A stretch of 64,000 nucleotides of DNA from Rhynchopus euleeides (taxonomy: Eukaryota > Euglenozoa > Diplonemea > Diplonemida > Diplonemidae): positions 1-64,000 of the forward strand of contig OY723297.1 in assembly GCA_963210315.1 (NCBI GenBank). The letters run 5' to 3'. Of the stretch, positions 11,798 through 22,728 are shown piece after piece. How positions within the stretch are numbered: position 1 is the first letter of the stretch; each line of letters begins with the position of its first letter. The position numbers and the translations under genes are program-made. The notes beneath the pieces are model-generated. The model had not been told where the DNA came from. It made no database searches and was given only the letters and a program-made list of their open reading frames with translations.

Positions 11798-12935
11798 TCA
11801 ACTTCGGGTGTGTTCTTCCGGTGGCTTTTGAAAGGCGGCGGCCACCATTTGCGCGAACTGTGGAGGAGGTGTTGAGAGACAACGGTGGTGGAGGTGAGGG
11901 CACAACAGAGCACTTTCCCGCCCAGCTCAGCAATAAAGGCTGGCACACCTGTTCAACATTCACCTTGTCACAGGTCCCGTACTCGCGCAGCGCAGAGAAG
12001 ATCCATTGGTTCGAAATCGACTGAGAGAGGTTGGCCCGCAAGTCCCCGTAGGTAAGGTGCTCCGCATTCGGGCTTCGTCGGAAAGAGGCAAAGATGTCGC
12101 AAATTTCTTGGGCATCTTCCCGATCAAAGTGTTCTTTCCAGGCAGGCTCGTCATTCTGGTAAATGTCAACACTCAGCGGCATCCCCCATTTCGACGCTGC
12201 CCAGACAAGAGCGCGCGTTGCGCAGTGGGGGAACATGCACTTCAGCATCTCGAGGAAGTCAACAGAACCACTGCCATCGGAGTCCATCTTGCAAAAGATG
12301 TCGTAGCTAATGGAATGGCCGCTCAGCTCACCCAAATCCTGCATTTCATCCCAGTCGAGCGTGCCGCTTGCATCCTTGTCGATAGCCTCAAAGCACGACT
12401 TCAGCCGCATGTAGTCGTCCTTCCCAAATGGCAGTTTGTGTTTCCTTTTGCCAGCCTTTTCATCAACCCTCTCCTTGTCAACGGCCTGCAACACCACACC
12501 GACAACGGCCTTTTTCGACACCTCAGCAGAGAAGGCGGTCAGCGCAGTTTTTTCTTTCCGGGGGCTACTGGGAACCGCCACACGCGAGGCAGATCGCGAG
12601 CGCGAGACCGCCTCGTGGCTGACGCTAATGGGGGGCAACAGAGAACCCTTCTTCTTTGTGCGGGTGCTGGTGAGCCTTGGTTTCTGGCGCTGTGTCGACG
12701 TCACCGGAACACACTTCGAGAGAGAAGGAAACAACCCCTTCTTGAATGTCGTGGGGATGTAATCCCACTTGTGGCGATGAGGTGGCTTCCGAGGCTTCTC
12801 AACTTGGGCCTCTTCCAAGGCCCGACAGTACCTATCGCAGGCCGCGAGATCCACAAGTCCATCCTGCACACATGGGGCCGGGGTGGCGAGGGTCGGGAGC
12901 GCCTCGCTGCCTGGAAGTGGGGGAAGCCGCCCCAT
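11798..12935 (-). CDS. EF-hand calcium-binding protein (2 exons)
   Basis: Exons 12935-11949 and 11857-11798 give 348 aa. The splice CAG|GTGTGC ... CCACAG|TTC joins VEQ to FAQMVAAAF, a typical last EF-hand helix. The unspliced alternative gives a poorer proline-rich tail. The N-terminal half is basic and Ser/Lys-rich, probably disordered. Two canonical loops lie back to back: D-K-D-A-S-G-T-L-D-W-D-E and D-S-D-G-S-G-S-V-D-F-L-E (about residues 190-240). A degenerate pair follows further on. It is likely a calcium sensor or cytoskeletal adaptor; the partner is unknown. The start is the first ATG after an apparent 5' UTR, and an upstream exon cannot be excluded. Confidence 0.8.
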
Positions 12936-15900
12936 TCATCCCTGCCTGTTGTGAGCATGTGTGGTGGCAAGACAGTGCGACACTGTGGAGACGGAAGGCA
13001 AGTCCCGGGGGCTGAGGGGAGGTATTGGATTCTGGATCAGAATCCTCGTTCTGCAGGTCGACGCCCTCGCTCGTCGTTCGGGCCAGGTACGGGTATACCG
13101 GCTTCGGAGCGTCTTTGCATTGGGATGTCCCTTCGGTTCCACCGACCCAACAATACAGCAAAAAAAACAGCAAGAGTGGGTTGGTGTGGTGTTGCTTACA
13201 AATGCTGGCATGTTCTTCTGAAAGCACCTGCGGACACCTCCTGACCGGGTAAATGTCGAGCAATGTGAATGCGGAAAGCACTCGTGCACCTCCGAAAGTA
13301 ACGTCCTCAAGGTTGTTGTCAACGCGTTGAACCAAACCAAAAGGAAGCAACATCGTTGCAGGAAACAGCAAGGCAGAGAACCAAGGGTGAGGTTCGGAGA
13401 GTTCGCGCGCGAAACCAGTGAGACGACACCTATTTTCGCGGGCCGTGAGTGCCCTTCAAGAGACATGTACCGCTGAGACCCCGGCATCTCCATTTGCATC
13501 GACCGTGGAAGAAAAACCAAACAGCAACCACCTAAAAGCAAAGGCGCGAGGCAATACACAAAACGTCAAAGAGGACGAGAAATAAATGAATGAACCCGAC
13601 GCGGGCTGGAAAGCCAGTCGGGTTGGGGGGTTTTCTTGGCGACAGGAATGGAGAGAGGTCACAGAGAAAGCGACCCTCTCTTGAGGGCGGCGTGGGGTGG
13701 GGGTCCGGCCCGCAAGAGAGTCTCTGAGAGGAGCTTTGACTCATGGCGGTCGCCTCGTTGCCCCTTTGGGGTTCTCCTCGGGCGTTTCGTTGAGGCACCA
13801 AGTGGCACTGACAGACACACACCATTCACATCTTGTAGCTCATCCCTTCGCAAATCCACTTGAACGATTTTGAAATGCTTAGATTGAGTGGGGTGATTTG
13901 ACTCTCTTGGAGTTGACGTTTGTCATGAATGGTGGATCAGGGACGTATCTGTCGTTCCAGAACGATATTCGGGAAACATGAGGGGACCAGGCGCGGCGAG
14001 TGCATACTCATGCAACGCGGGTTGGATGAAAGAAAGCAGATAGAGCAGGCGACAGCATCCTGCAGGTGGTCAGGGTGGGTGGGATTTTGGCTGATTGTGG
14101 ATGAGCTGGTTTCCCGTTGTGGCCGTCCTTGTGCAGCAGGGTGTGTCGTTGGTGCAGTCGGATGCAAATTGACCTGCAGATCAACCCTGCATGGTGTATT
14201 GCTTGTCGGGGGCTGTCCTCGTGCCTGTCACAAGAAACCACGCCAAAGAAAGGCGGTGAAAGGGGAAACAGAATGATGCCCATGCTGGGGAGCCGGCATA
14301 TATCGCACTGATAAGAACAAGCGAACATGACTGCGCTGCGGTGCAGCCCCGCAAGCACACAGTCGTGGAGAGAATCGTGGCTCTTGTACATCGAATCCAG
14401 CTTCGTTCCACTCGAATAAAATGGGTCATTGACAACATGTGGGCCACAGGTGGGCCGAAGAGACAAATAAAGAAACTCGCATTGTGATTTGACAGGGATG
14501 GTAACAATGCACGAACCCGCAACATCTGTTATTGAACTGCGCATGTGAATGTCTGTGCGGGTTCATTCAGCAACATTTTTGCGATCTCCTCGAACAAAAC
14601 AGATTGTGAACGTCGGCTTGAACGAACTGGTCAGGATTAGAGACTTTGAACTCCCACGTGACAGAATCGTTCAAACAAAGAAACCAAAAAAATAATCTGA
14701 CAACATACAGAACCGTGTATTTGGCACCGGCTCTTTGGATTCTTGTCCTGTCATGGGATATTGACTGAGAGTGTACAAAGAACTTGATTTGCGCATCAGC
14801 ACAACGCTGATGGATGGGACGGCACCACTGCCGATATCATTTTTGAATTGAGATCACCGATGTGAGAAAGGGTGTGCCGAAAGTCGCACAAAGCACGCCC
14901 CGACTTTGCGGGGGAGACGGGGGAGTCAGAGTCATAGCTAGTTGATTCTTCCTTCAAAGCAAAAAGCACAATCCAGACACCGCTATCTGTACAGCAAATA
15001 AATATGAGTGAGTCGGGCTAAGTTGTCCGGATACCGCTCGTCGAGCTCCGATCATCTGGCTTGAGAAAATAGACGGAAAACAACATCGTCTGGCCACATG
15101 GACCTTCCTGCGAAGTGCGTTTTCTCCGTACCCAGCAAAGCAACATTGAAGGCAATGTATGGCATAAGCATAGGGAGAAGCAAGCTGAGTTGCAGTCTGG
15201 GTGTCGAAAACACGGCGGGGATCAGTAGGCGGGATGTAGGGGAATGAAGGGGGTGTTGGAAGGGGTTGGAAAGACCTGGCTGTTGTGCCAACCAGGGGGA
15301 AAAAGAGAAATTTTGAGTCACAGCGATCATTGTTTTGGAACAGCCCGCCCACTTCCAAAAGAAAGACAGCGACGACAACACAGGGGGCCTATACTCACGC
15401 ACCCGAAAGTCAGCATGTCGAAATGTTGCTGGATCTTTGTCGAGCCAGTGGGTGCCCACCAAAGACATCGTTCACGACATCAGCACAATAAGCACCCCCA
15501 GGGGCCATAAGCACAAACAAGCGTGACATATTTTTTACACGTACAGGCCCCACTGCATATTTTCACAGGAAAAACATCAGCCGGGAGGCACGAGATAGTA
15601 CCACCAGGATCGGTCAACGTTCAAAGCAAAATGTTGTCAGCAAATGAAACCAGCAACCGCAAAAAAAGAAAATGGCGTAATGGAAAAAGAATGGCAAAAA
15701 AATGGCTTCAATTGCCTTGAGTTTTGTGTCGGTTCTTCGCGACACCGTCTGGGACGGGGCAAGGCTGCTGCTGCGGAAGATCTGAGATCTGAGCCGGTGG
15801 ACCACCCAGAGTTGTCTCCGGCTGGTTTTGTGAAGTACCTTCTGCCTACATTCTGCACAATGCCAACGGCAACGGCAGAGTGGCTTGACTTGAAGGAAAT

Positions 15901-16112
15901 ACCGAAAGCTTGCTGTCAGGATCACGCATCCACATCCCTGCGTCCAACCCACAATGATCCAAAAATACCACAGGCAAACAGAACGGAAGAGAGTAGCGCA
16001 TATGCGGGTTTCAGACAAAGCTCGGGGCAACACAGGAGGAGTTTTGTCTCCATTTTGTTTGAAAGTTCCTATTCCAGTTTTGCTCCGCACAATTCATTGC
16101 ACCCACGCCCAA
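12936..16112. other. 3.2-kb interval without a recognisable gene
   Basis: I found no family signature on either strand and almost none of the GTATG donor / CAG acceptor pairs that mark genes elsewhere here. One short minus-strand frame at about 13353-13234 (beginning MLLPFGLVQRVDNN) looks protein-like, but I could not place it in a gene. The rest is AT-richer than the coding blocks. Confidence 0.5.
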
Positions 16113-18019
16113 TTACACCTGCCCGGTTACGTTTGGCGTCGACGTCTTGCCTGGGGTCAGGTCCCCGTGGGCCTGGGGGTACACGGCCATCGGCACTTTG
16201 ATCATCCGCGGCTTTCCCACAGCAACATACTTGACCGAATTGGACACGCGCGTCGCACCCTCCGGCAAGGTCGGCGGAGTGTCCGGCGGAGAAGTCACAG
16301 AGGCATGCGACACGAGAGGCGACAGTCCCTGCAGGGTGGGGTCAAACACGTCAGAGAGCACGCCTTAAAGCATACCTGGGAGGAGACAGACGTTGTGCTG
16401 CTCATGTTGCTCTGGGCTGCCGCGGCCAGCACGTCTTCCTGGATTGCCCTCAGAGACTCGATGCTTGGCTTCGCAGTAGACTTCGGTGAAGCAGACAGGT
16501 CGATTGCCCCACCCATCTTCAAGGCAGCCAAGAGCGCCTTGGGAGAGGCAAGCGAGCTGCGCCTCTTCTGTGGTGGCAACGGCAGGCATGGCATGTTGCT
16601 GCGAAGGTGTTCATACCACTTCGTCTTCGATCAGGTCCTCCAGCAGGGGAGGCGGCGAATGGGAGATGGAGTTCGTCACGCTCTGCGTCAGCTGCATCAC
16701 GTCGATGCACGGGTCCATGTGATCATCCGGGCACAGGCTGTCCTCGTCTCCATCATTCACCATCGCAGCGCTGATGCGTGGCGCCATCGGGACTGGGGGC
16801 GGCAAGCCATGGTGGTGCATGACACTGCCCGGCATCATTGGCACACCGGCAGGCCGGGCCAGGTCGATCTCGATGCGCCTGATGGCAGCCTCTGCGGAAT
16901 CAAGGTGCGACGCATCGACGTAGGCATAGATGGTCACTGTCTGGAGGCCGTTAAGGTCTCCCTTCGCCAGCGGCTCCACAAACAGCGACCCCTGTGTGAG
17001 CACGGCATGGAGACGTGGAGACTGGACACATCATACCTGTTCACGGGGCAGGATGCTGCGCCTTGCCTTGATGATTGCACTGGCGGCTGCGGGGCTCACC
17101 CTGATGACACGCTTCGACACACCGCTCTGGCTCTGCATCGACATGAGGTACTCGATCGCCGACTCAACGACATGCTGCGTGGGGTGCGTTTCTCTACATT
17201 GGCCTGGCAATGTTGACACATACCTCTGGACCGTACACGTCAACACACTCGTCAGCAGGGCGGGAGATGACGAAGGCACCTGTCGCCTCAGTGAGGCTCT
17301 TCACGCTGTTGATGACCTCGAAGCAGCGCCTCCTCGATGACTTCACGGTCCGCTTGTTGCCGATGAACAACTTGTCAAGCACCGCGTGGCAGACAACGGG
17401 GTCGAACTGCCCGACAATTTTCGCCTCGATGTTCATGTCTGCGAGGCCCTTGTAGCGCGAGTCACCGCGGCTCAGCCGCTTCCTCGACAGCTCCACCAGC
17501 CCCGGCGGCACGTTGATGATGAGCTCCGTCTCAGGCCCAAGGAGCGATTCGACGTACACCTTGTGCTTGTGCAGCAGACGGGGCGGCAGCGCATGGCGGA
17601 AGTTCTTCTCCTCCAGCGTCTCATGGGGGTTTGTCGCTGGGGGCACGTACTTGTCGAGTTTGAAAACCATCATCATCTTGTTGTCCGGGCACTCAGGGCC
17701 GTTCAGAGGCATCATCATTGGCTGCTGCATTGGGCAGATCACAGACGTGCCGGGGCTCGTTGCGTCCCAAAAGCCGATGGAGCTCATCGGGGTCAGCGGG
17801 GTCGATGGCCCAGACATGACGGGGCTCATCATCTGCGTGCTGACCGCCTGGAAACTCTGGGTCGGGCTCAGCGGCGGCGACAAGGGGACTGTGTGGGTGT
17901 TGGTGGGAGTGTGTCGGTCTGTGAAAAGGCTCAATCGAAAAAGCGAATCAGCGCATACCTTGGAACGGGCTGAACTGCGACGCATTCAGCATCGGGGCAT
18001 GCGACATCCCAACAACCAT
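16113..18019 (-). CDS. KH-like RNA-binding protein candidate, 6 exons
   Basis: Exons 18019-17959, 17888-17224, 17174-17037, 16991-16617, 16567-16376 and 16328-16113 splice in frame to 548 aa. Five introns (49-70 nt) have GTATG donors. The start ATG opens a 20-codon exon ending in phase 1, which fits only the acceptor at 17889-17890. An earlier ATG-like frame (MRRSSARSK) fits less well. The N-terminus is Ser/Pro/Met-rich. The middle reads like one or two KH-type folds, with I-N-V-P-P-G-L, then T-G-A-F-V-I-S-R and a V-D-V-Y-G-P-E / V-V-E-S-A-I-E-Y-L helix. The canonical GXXG loop is not visible, so RNA binding is inference. The C-terminal 180 residues are low complexity with Pro/Ser. Confidence 0.75.
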
Positions 18020-18644
18020 TTACGCGGAGCTTGGGGCACAACACACAGGCTTCGAACGGGGTGTTGAGCTGTTCGCGAGGCCTTTGTGTAACCCTGATGT
18101 GGGGAGAAGTAATTTTATTCGGCCGATGGTCAGCTCCTGTGCCCCAAAGTGACAGTAAGTGACTGTAAGTGGCTACTGTAAGTGACGCCAAAAAAGCGGA
18201 AAAGGCGGGACAGTCCTGGCCTATTTACAGAGAAGGAAAGGTCGACAGCAAGCCATTTGAGCGGCTTCAACTCGGAGAACCTCAAGGACACTAGCGTGTT
18301 ACCCGGAAACAGCTCCCGTTCGACGGCTGCTGTAGGACCTTCCGACGTCTTCCTCCCACCAGAGACCCGGACCGGTGGCGAGATCCGCCTCCCCTGGACC
18401 CCTCCAGGCTGGAGGGGATTTATCGGCCTGGTCGAGTCGACATCGTTTCAGTCTAAATGTGTGCTGGAGCGTGGATTGAAAAAATGGCGGAAAGCCTGAG
18501 GAAGGAGGGTGGTGGGGGACGGCGGCGAGAATCGGGCTTACTGGGGGCCGCACGGTCCCCGAGACTGGTGGCAAACGAAGTGCCACAACGAAGCCGCAGA
18601 ACATCACTCCCACCCCCCCGCACCCCAGCACCCGGCACGAAGCA
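18020..18644. other. Spacer with short GTAAGTGAC repeats
   Basis: 625 bp. At 18150-18186 the word GTAAGTGAC or a one-base variant occurs four times in tandem (AGTGACAGTAAGTGACTG...). On the minus strand this reads GTCACTTAC just upstream of the KH-like gene's ATG region. No coding signal seen. Confidence 0.5.
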
Positions 18645-19031
18645 TTATTCTTTCGGTGGTTTTGCGTCCCACACTGCTCGGTTGCGGCTCTCTTTCACCA
18701 TGTCCGCCCGTGCAAGGTTCACCTGCAGTCGTTGGGGTGAGATACGCAGGTGCAGGTAGGAAGTGACACATCAGCTCGATTGATTCTGGCATACTTTCAA
18801 GGTCCGCCCGAACAGCTCTGCCCCGTGCATGTTTTCTATTGCCGCCGAGGCATCCTCAGGTGATTCCATCTCAACGAATGCGAAGCCGCGGTGCTTCTGA
18901 CCACTGCCGTCACGCGGCATGTTCACTGGGAGAATCACATCGCCGAAGGGACGGAAGGCATCTTCCAGCGTCTCCTCTGTCGCCTCCTCTGACAGGCCCC
19001 CGACGTACAGCATACGCTTCTGGTCGGCCAT
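18645..19031 (-). CDS. RRM-only protein like the N-terminus of cyclophilin E
   Basis: Exons 19031-18795 and 18722-18645 give 104 aa. The donor is GTATGC and the acceptor CTGCAG, phase 0. The protein is a single RNA-recognition motif: RNP2 is M-L-Y-V-G-G-L and RNP1 is H-R-G-F-A-F-V-E-M. The stretch ELFGRTLKVNLARADMVKES follows. This matches the RRM of nuclear cyclophilin E (PPIE/CYP33) closely, but the cyclophilin domain is absent and the stop comes 10-20 residues after the RRM. PPIE associates with spliceosomes; a bare RRM may act in splicing or be a split gene. Without splicing the frame would end early at NQSS. Confidence 0.88.
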
Positions 19032-19472
19032 TTTATATGGGCTGTGTGTTGTGCACGTCTCTCAGCCCGCAAAGAACCAGGTGCGGGCCGATAACTTGCA
19101 CAAATGCACCTGCAGTGGGATCAGTATGGGCAATATGGGAAAGGAAGCACAGGTCAAATCAATCCTGGCGAACAAGTGATGAACAGGCATCCTGCCACGC
19201 CAGGCAGGGAGGAGGAGTTGGGGGGGGCGGCAGCAGAAGTCTTGAACGCGCTGAGGCAACAGGCAATAGAGATCTCTATCTATAGACAGAACGTCGGAGG
19301 GGGGGGGAGCAAAAAGAGGGTGGGGGAGCACCCCCTGCCCTCCCCCCCGCACCACCCGTTTTTTTGGGTCTTCCTGCCGGAATAGTGCAACTACTCCGGC
19401 ACAACGGATGGGAAGAACGGGTTCCTTCTTCAGAAGAGTTGGAAAGAGAGCCGGCATCGGCAGCAACACTGC
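19032..19472. other. Spacer with G-rich run
   Basis: About 440 bp between the WW/IQ gene stop and the RRM gene start. It contains a GGGGGGGG run near 19300 and C-runs. No coding or RNA signal recognised. Confidence 0.4.
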
Positions 19473-22438
19473 CTACCTGTAGGCTGAGGTAGCTTTCGCG
19501 ACAGCAGACGAAGAGATGCCCTGCCCCGACACCCTCCGTGCAGAGGAGGGCCCACTCGCTGTCCGTGCCATGGGGTCGTGGTGCCGTGAAACCATGACAG
19601 GCCTCGACGCGCTGCCGAGGCTCATGTTTTTTGAGTTCAGCCCTGACCGCGACAAGGTCGAGCTTGACTTGGCAACGCTGCGCGTGCTTCGTGCGGATGA
19701 GGAGCGGCGCATGTCATCTTCAGTGACACCCAGGCGGCTGGCGGAGAAGGTCTTTCTGGCGGTTGTCAGCGATCGGGTCGTCGAGACAGCTGAGGTGGGG
19801 AGGGTGGTGGGATGCGACTCTGCTGCATCTGGGACATACCTGGTGTCGACGGGGCTGAATCCGGCTTCACAGGGCCAGGGCGTGGCACGTAGTAGTCGTC
19901 GGCATCCTCAGCAGTTTGTGTCTCGGGGAGCGGGTCGTTGCGTTTCAGTGCCCTGCAACAGGAGAAAAATATGCAAGGTTCGGGACAAAGCTAGAGAGGC
20001 ATACTTAACTGTGAGTGGGATCGCGGCCGTGTTGCCGGGTGTTGTGTACGGCCTCTGCATTCTCTCAGGCGCCCGGCCCCTGTTCGCTTTAATGTAGGAA
20101 GCAAGGTCGCCAGCAGTCCTCAGAGCAGCAGGCATGGTGTGAATGTTTGTGCACACGGTGTTGTCGTGGCCCTGCGGGATGGTGGACAGTTGTGTTGGTG
20201 AGTGCCAGAATCTGTCACAACCAATGACAGCCATCAAAGGAAAACTGCGCCTTGCTCTGCTTTGGTTACGACTCGGTCACTGGAAAGAGAACAAGGCTCG
20301 GAGGTTAGAAGGTTAGAGGGAGAATGCCCGCCTCGAGCGGCGGCAACGAAGTTCCAATATCGTAGGCCCGAACGACTCCTTCTGCACCTCCAGGGCCTGC
20401 TCCATCTTTGCGATCTGCGCGCTGAACAGCTTCCGCCGCTCGTCACGCACTCGATTGACCTTCACCCACTGCCGCTTGCGGTGGATCTCAGCGAGCTTCA
20501 GGTTGGGATGTTCTGTCGTGGTGCGCTTTGTCTTGAGGTTCAGGTATTGCACCGTGCCGTCGGGGAGCTGTTGCACTGACCACTCGGCATCCAGCGGGAC
20601 CTCCGTGAGGCACTTGTGGTTCAGGTTCTCCTCCCACGCTTTCCACTCCCTGCGGAAGGTCTTCTCCTCGTCCTCGCTTGCCAGGCGCACACGCTGCAGC
20701 TCAGCTGAGACGTTCAGCAGTGTCTCAAGGAACCCGTCCACAACAGTTGCCTCCTGCTGGTGCTCAGTCATAAACTCCCTTACTAACTGCGGGCCACACC
20801 GCCTCTGTTCGACCTGCGAGAGGGGCAAAAAGTGAAGCAGATCACAGTGCAGTGTCGTGCAGTGCATACCTCAGCAATGGACTTGATCAGTGGCACGACA
20901 CGACAACGCACGTAACGTCCCCGAGCACGCTTTTGAACGGTAACCACTGCACGGAGCCGCAGACGCGCCCGCTGCCTGCCACACCACCCTCGATACACAC
21001 GCTGCACGGCAACTGCAGCAGTCCATTCACGAGATTCCGACTTTCCACCAGCGACCCCCGAGAGGTACTGTGGGTGTGCGTGGGGTGGGTGTGACGGAAC
21101 AGCAACAAACGGCAAACCCGCTGCATTGATGATTGCATCCGGGACGCCCCCGCCCCCCAGTGACCCTGCCCGACCCTCAAGAGCCACACCTGGAGGTATG
21201 CAGCGCCATCGGCCTTGGCAGAGACCCTCACAGCAGACTTCCAATCTCGGATAACCCGATGCCAGTAGTGCGCTGATCGCCACCACCTCACCAGGCGGAA
21301 CGCTGCGATGTCTCTGCTCAGGGGTGTCCGCCGTGGCTGCGCTCGGGGCACAGGCGCAGGGGCCGGTGATGGTGCCGGGGCAGAGGCGGCACCTGCTGCC
21401 GCACTGCCCTGCTCCTCAGGGAGGGAGGGCGTGATAGTGCGTGGCTTGTGTGTGCTGGGGGGGCCGGGCAGAGAGGGCGACACCGGTATCGAGCTGGGCA
21501 AGGAGGGCCCATGGGACTTGTCTTGAGGGAGGGGGGGGCCAGAGTGCAGCTGCTGTGACCCTGACTCCTCCCGTGCCCGCTGGCTTGTAATTTGCGACAA
21601 GCGGTAGTCTTCGATCTTGCGGAGGGTCACCGGCGCACGCTTCACCTTCGCAACGAGAGGCGCACAGTCAACCCCGCCCCGTTGCGCAGCAGCAAGAGCG
21701 ACTTGCAACCATGACTCGCGCTGCTTCACCATCCGCTTGCAGCAGTGCAGAAAAGGGTCCATCTCCTCAGCCACAAGGTTCGTACCCACCCCCGCAGCCT
21801 GGCGCTTCAAGTTGATCTCGCACAGGTGGATCAGCTGCGACACCTCGCGCAGCGCGTTGAACAGCGTGGCACTGATGTTATGGCACCTGTCCTCTGCCTG
21901 CGTGCGCATCTTCTCAGAGGTGAGGCGTGCCACGTCCGCCTTGTGGTCCACCGTGCCCTTCCACAACCGGCTGCCCCCGACGCTGGCCTCGCAGTGTGCA
22001 TTCCGCGCAAGGTCTGCTGACACGAGGCAGTGCAGGAAGCCGAGCTCTTCCTCCTCGAGGCCCCGCAGCTCAGTGCTGCTGCCCTCCCAAGGGAGCTGCC
22101 CGAGGGGTGTGCACGAGATGTGGTTGCCGACACGTGCCGTGTCCTGCCTGGCAATCATGCTCAGAGTATGCACTTCCTGGTCGATGCGCCACTCCTCGCG
22201 CAGAACGAACCGTCGCAGCTCCTCCTCCGAACACGCCGCGAGCTGGGCTATGGAGGACATGTCAGAGGTGCGCATGCTCACCATTCGCGCAAGCTTGTCG
22301 TACTCGCACCATTGGCGTCCCTGAGGGTGTAATGGGGTCCAGAGGGTGTTCGCCTGGCAGGCATACCTTGTTCTCATACTCAGGCCTCTGTGCCTTCAGG
22401 CTGCTGAGCACCGACGAGGTGCCTGCAGGCGCCGACAT
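19473..22438 (-). CDS. Large WW- and IQ-domain protein, 7 exons
   Basis: Exons 22438-22367, 22320-21190, 21067-20870, 20813-20388, 20171-20005, 19952-19840 and 19789-19473 keep one frame through phases 0,0,0,0,2,1 for 807 aa. The first 290 residues are helical, Glu/Arg-rich, with C-E-E-E-L-R-R-F and later C-H-N-I-S. A Pro/Ala linker follows (residues about 290-345). Next come IQ-type helices (AVAVQRVYRGWCGRQRARL, then VVTVQKRARGRYVRC) near 410-455. A WW-like domain follows, from E-W-S-V-Q-Q-L-P-D-G to T-K-R-T-T-T-E-H-P, near 540-575. The C-terminal 150 residues are Ser/Arg-rich. IQ motifs bind calmodulin and WW binds proline peptides. The link through the GTGCAG donor at 20387 is the weakest junction: the alternative is a stop at 20313 and a separate small gene beginning MPAALRTAGD. 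Confidence 0.75.
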
Positions 22439-22728
22439 CGTGTGGTGTGTAAATTGCTCAAGGCATGTGAGCTGTGTACTGTGCCTGCACACGTGTGTCC
22501 GAAGGGTGATATTGTGCAGGCAACCCTCTGGCAACACCCAAAAAGGATGCAACGGAGTGCGGATGGGCGGGGTGCACCAGTGACACGAGGGAGAACCGGT
22601 CGGAACCCCACGGTACAGGGTGCCTCGCTGGGCCGAAAGGCTATATACTTCTATTACAACAGGGGCAAGATGGATATACCACAAGTACAAGGAACATGTC
22701 CAGGCCGCAGAAGCTTAGGTGAGTTCGT

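Noticed and set aside
12006-13244. 412-codon plus-strand open frame
   Set aside because: It is antisense to the EF-hand gene, whose frame has recognisable calcium loops and correct splice signals.
13220-13560. Small secreted or membrane protein upstream of the EF-hand gene
   Set aside because: Several overlapping frames are open, but none has a family match, good splice signals or a consistent start.
14000-15500. Gene in the 3-kb gap
   Set aside because: Donor/acceptor pairs are lacking and translated frames show no protein-like pattern.
15954-17216. 420-codon plus-strand open frame
   Set aside because: Antisense to the six-exon KH-like gene, which has five consistent introns.
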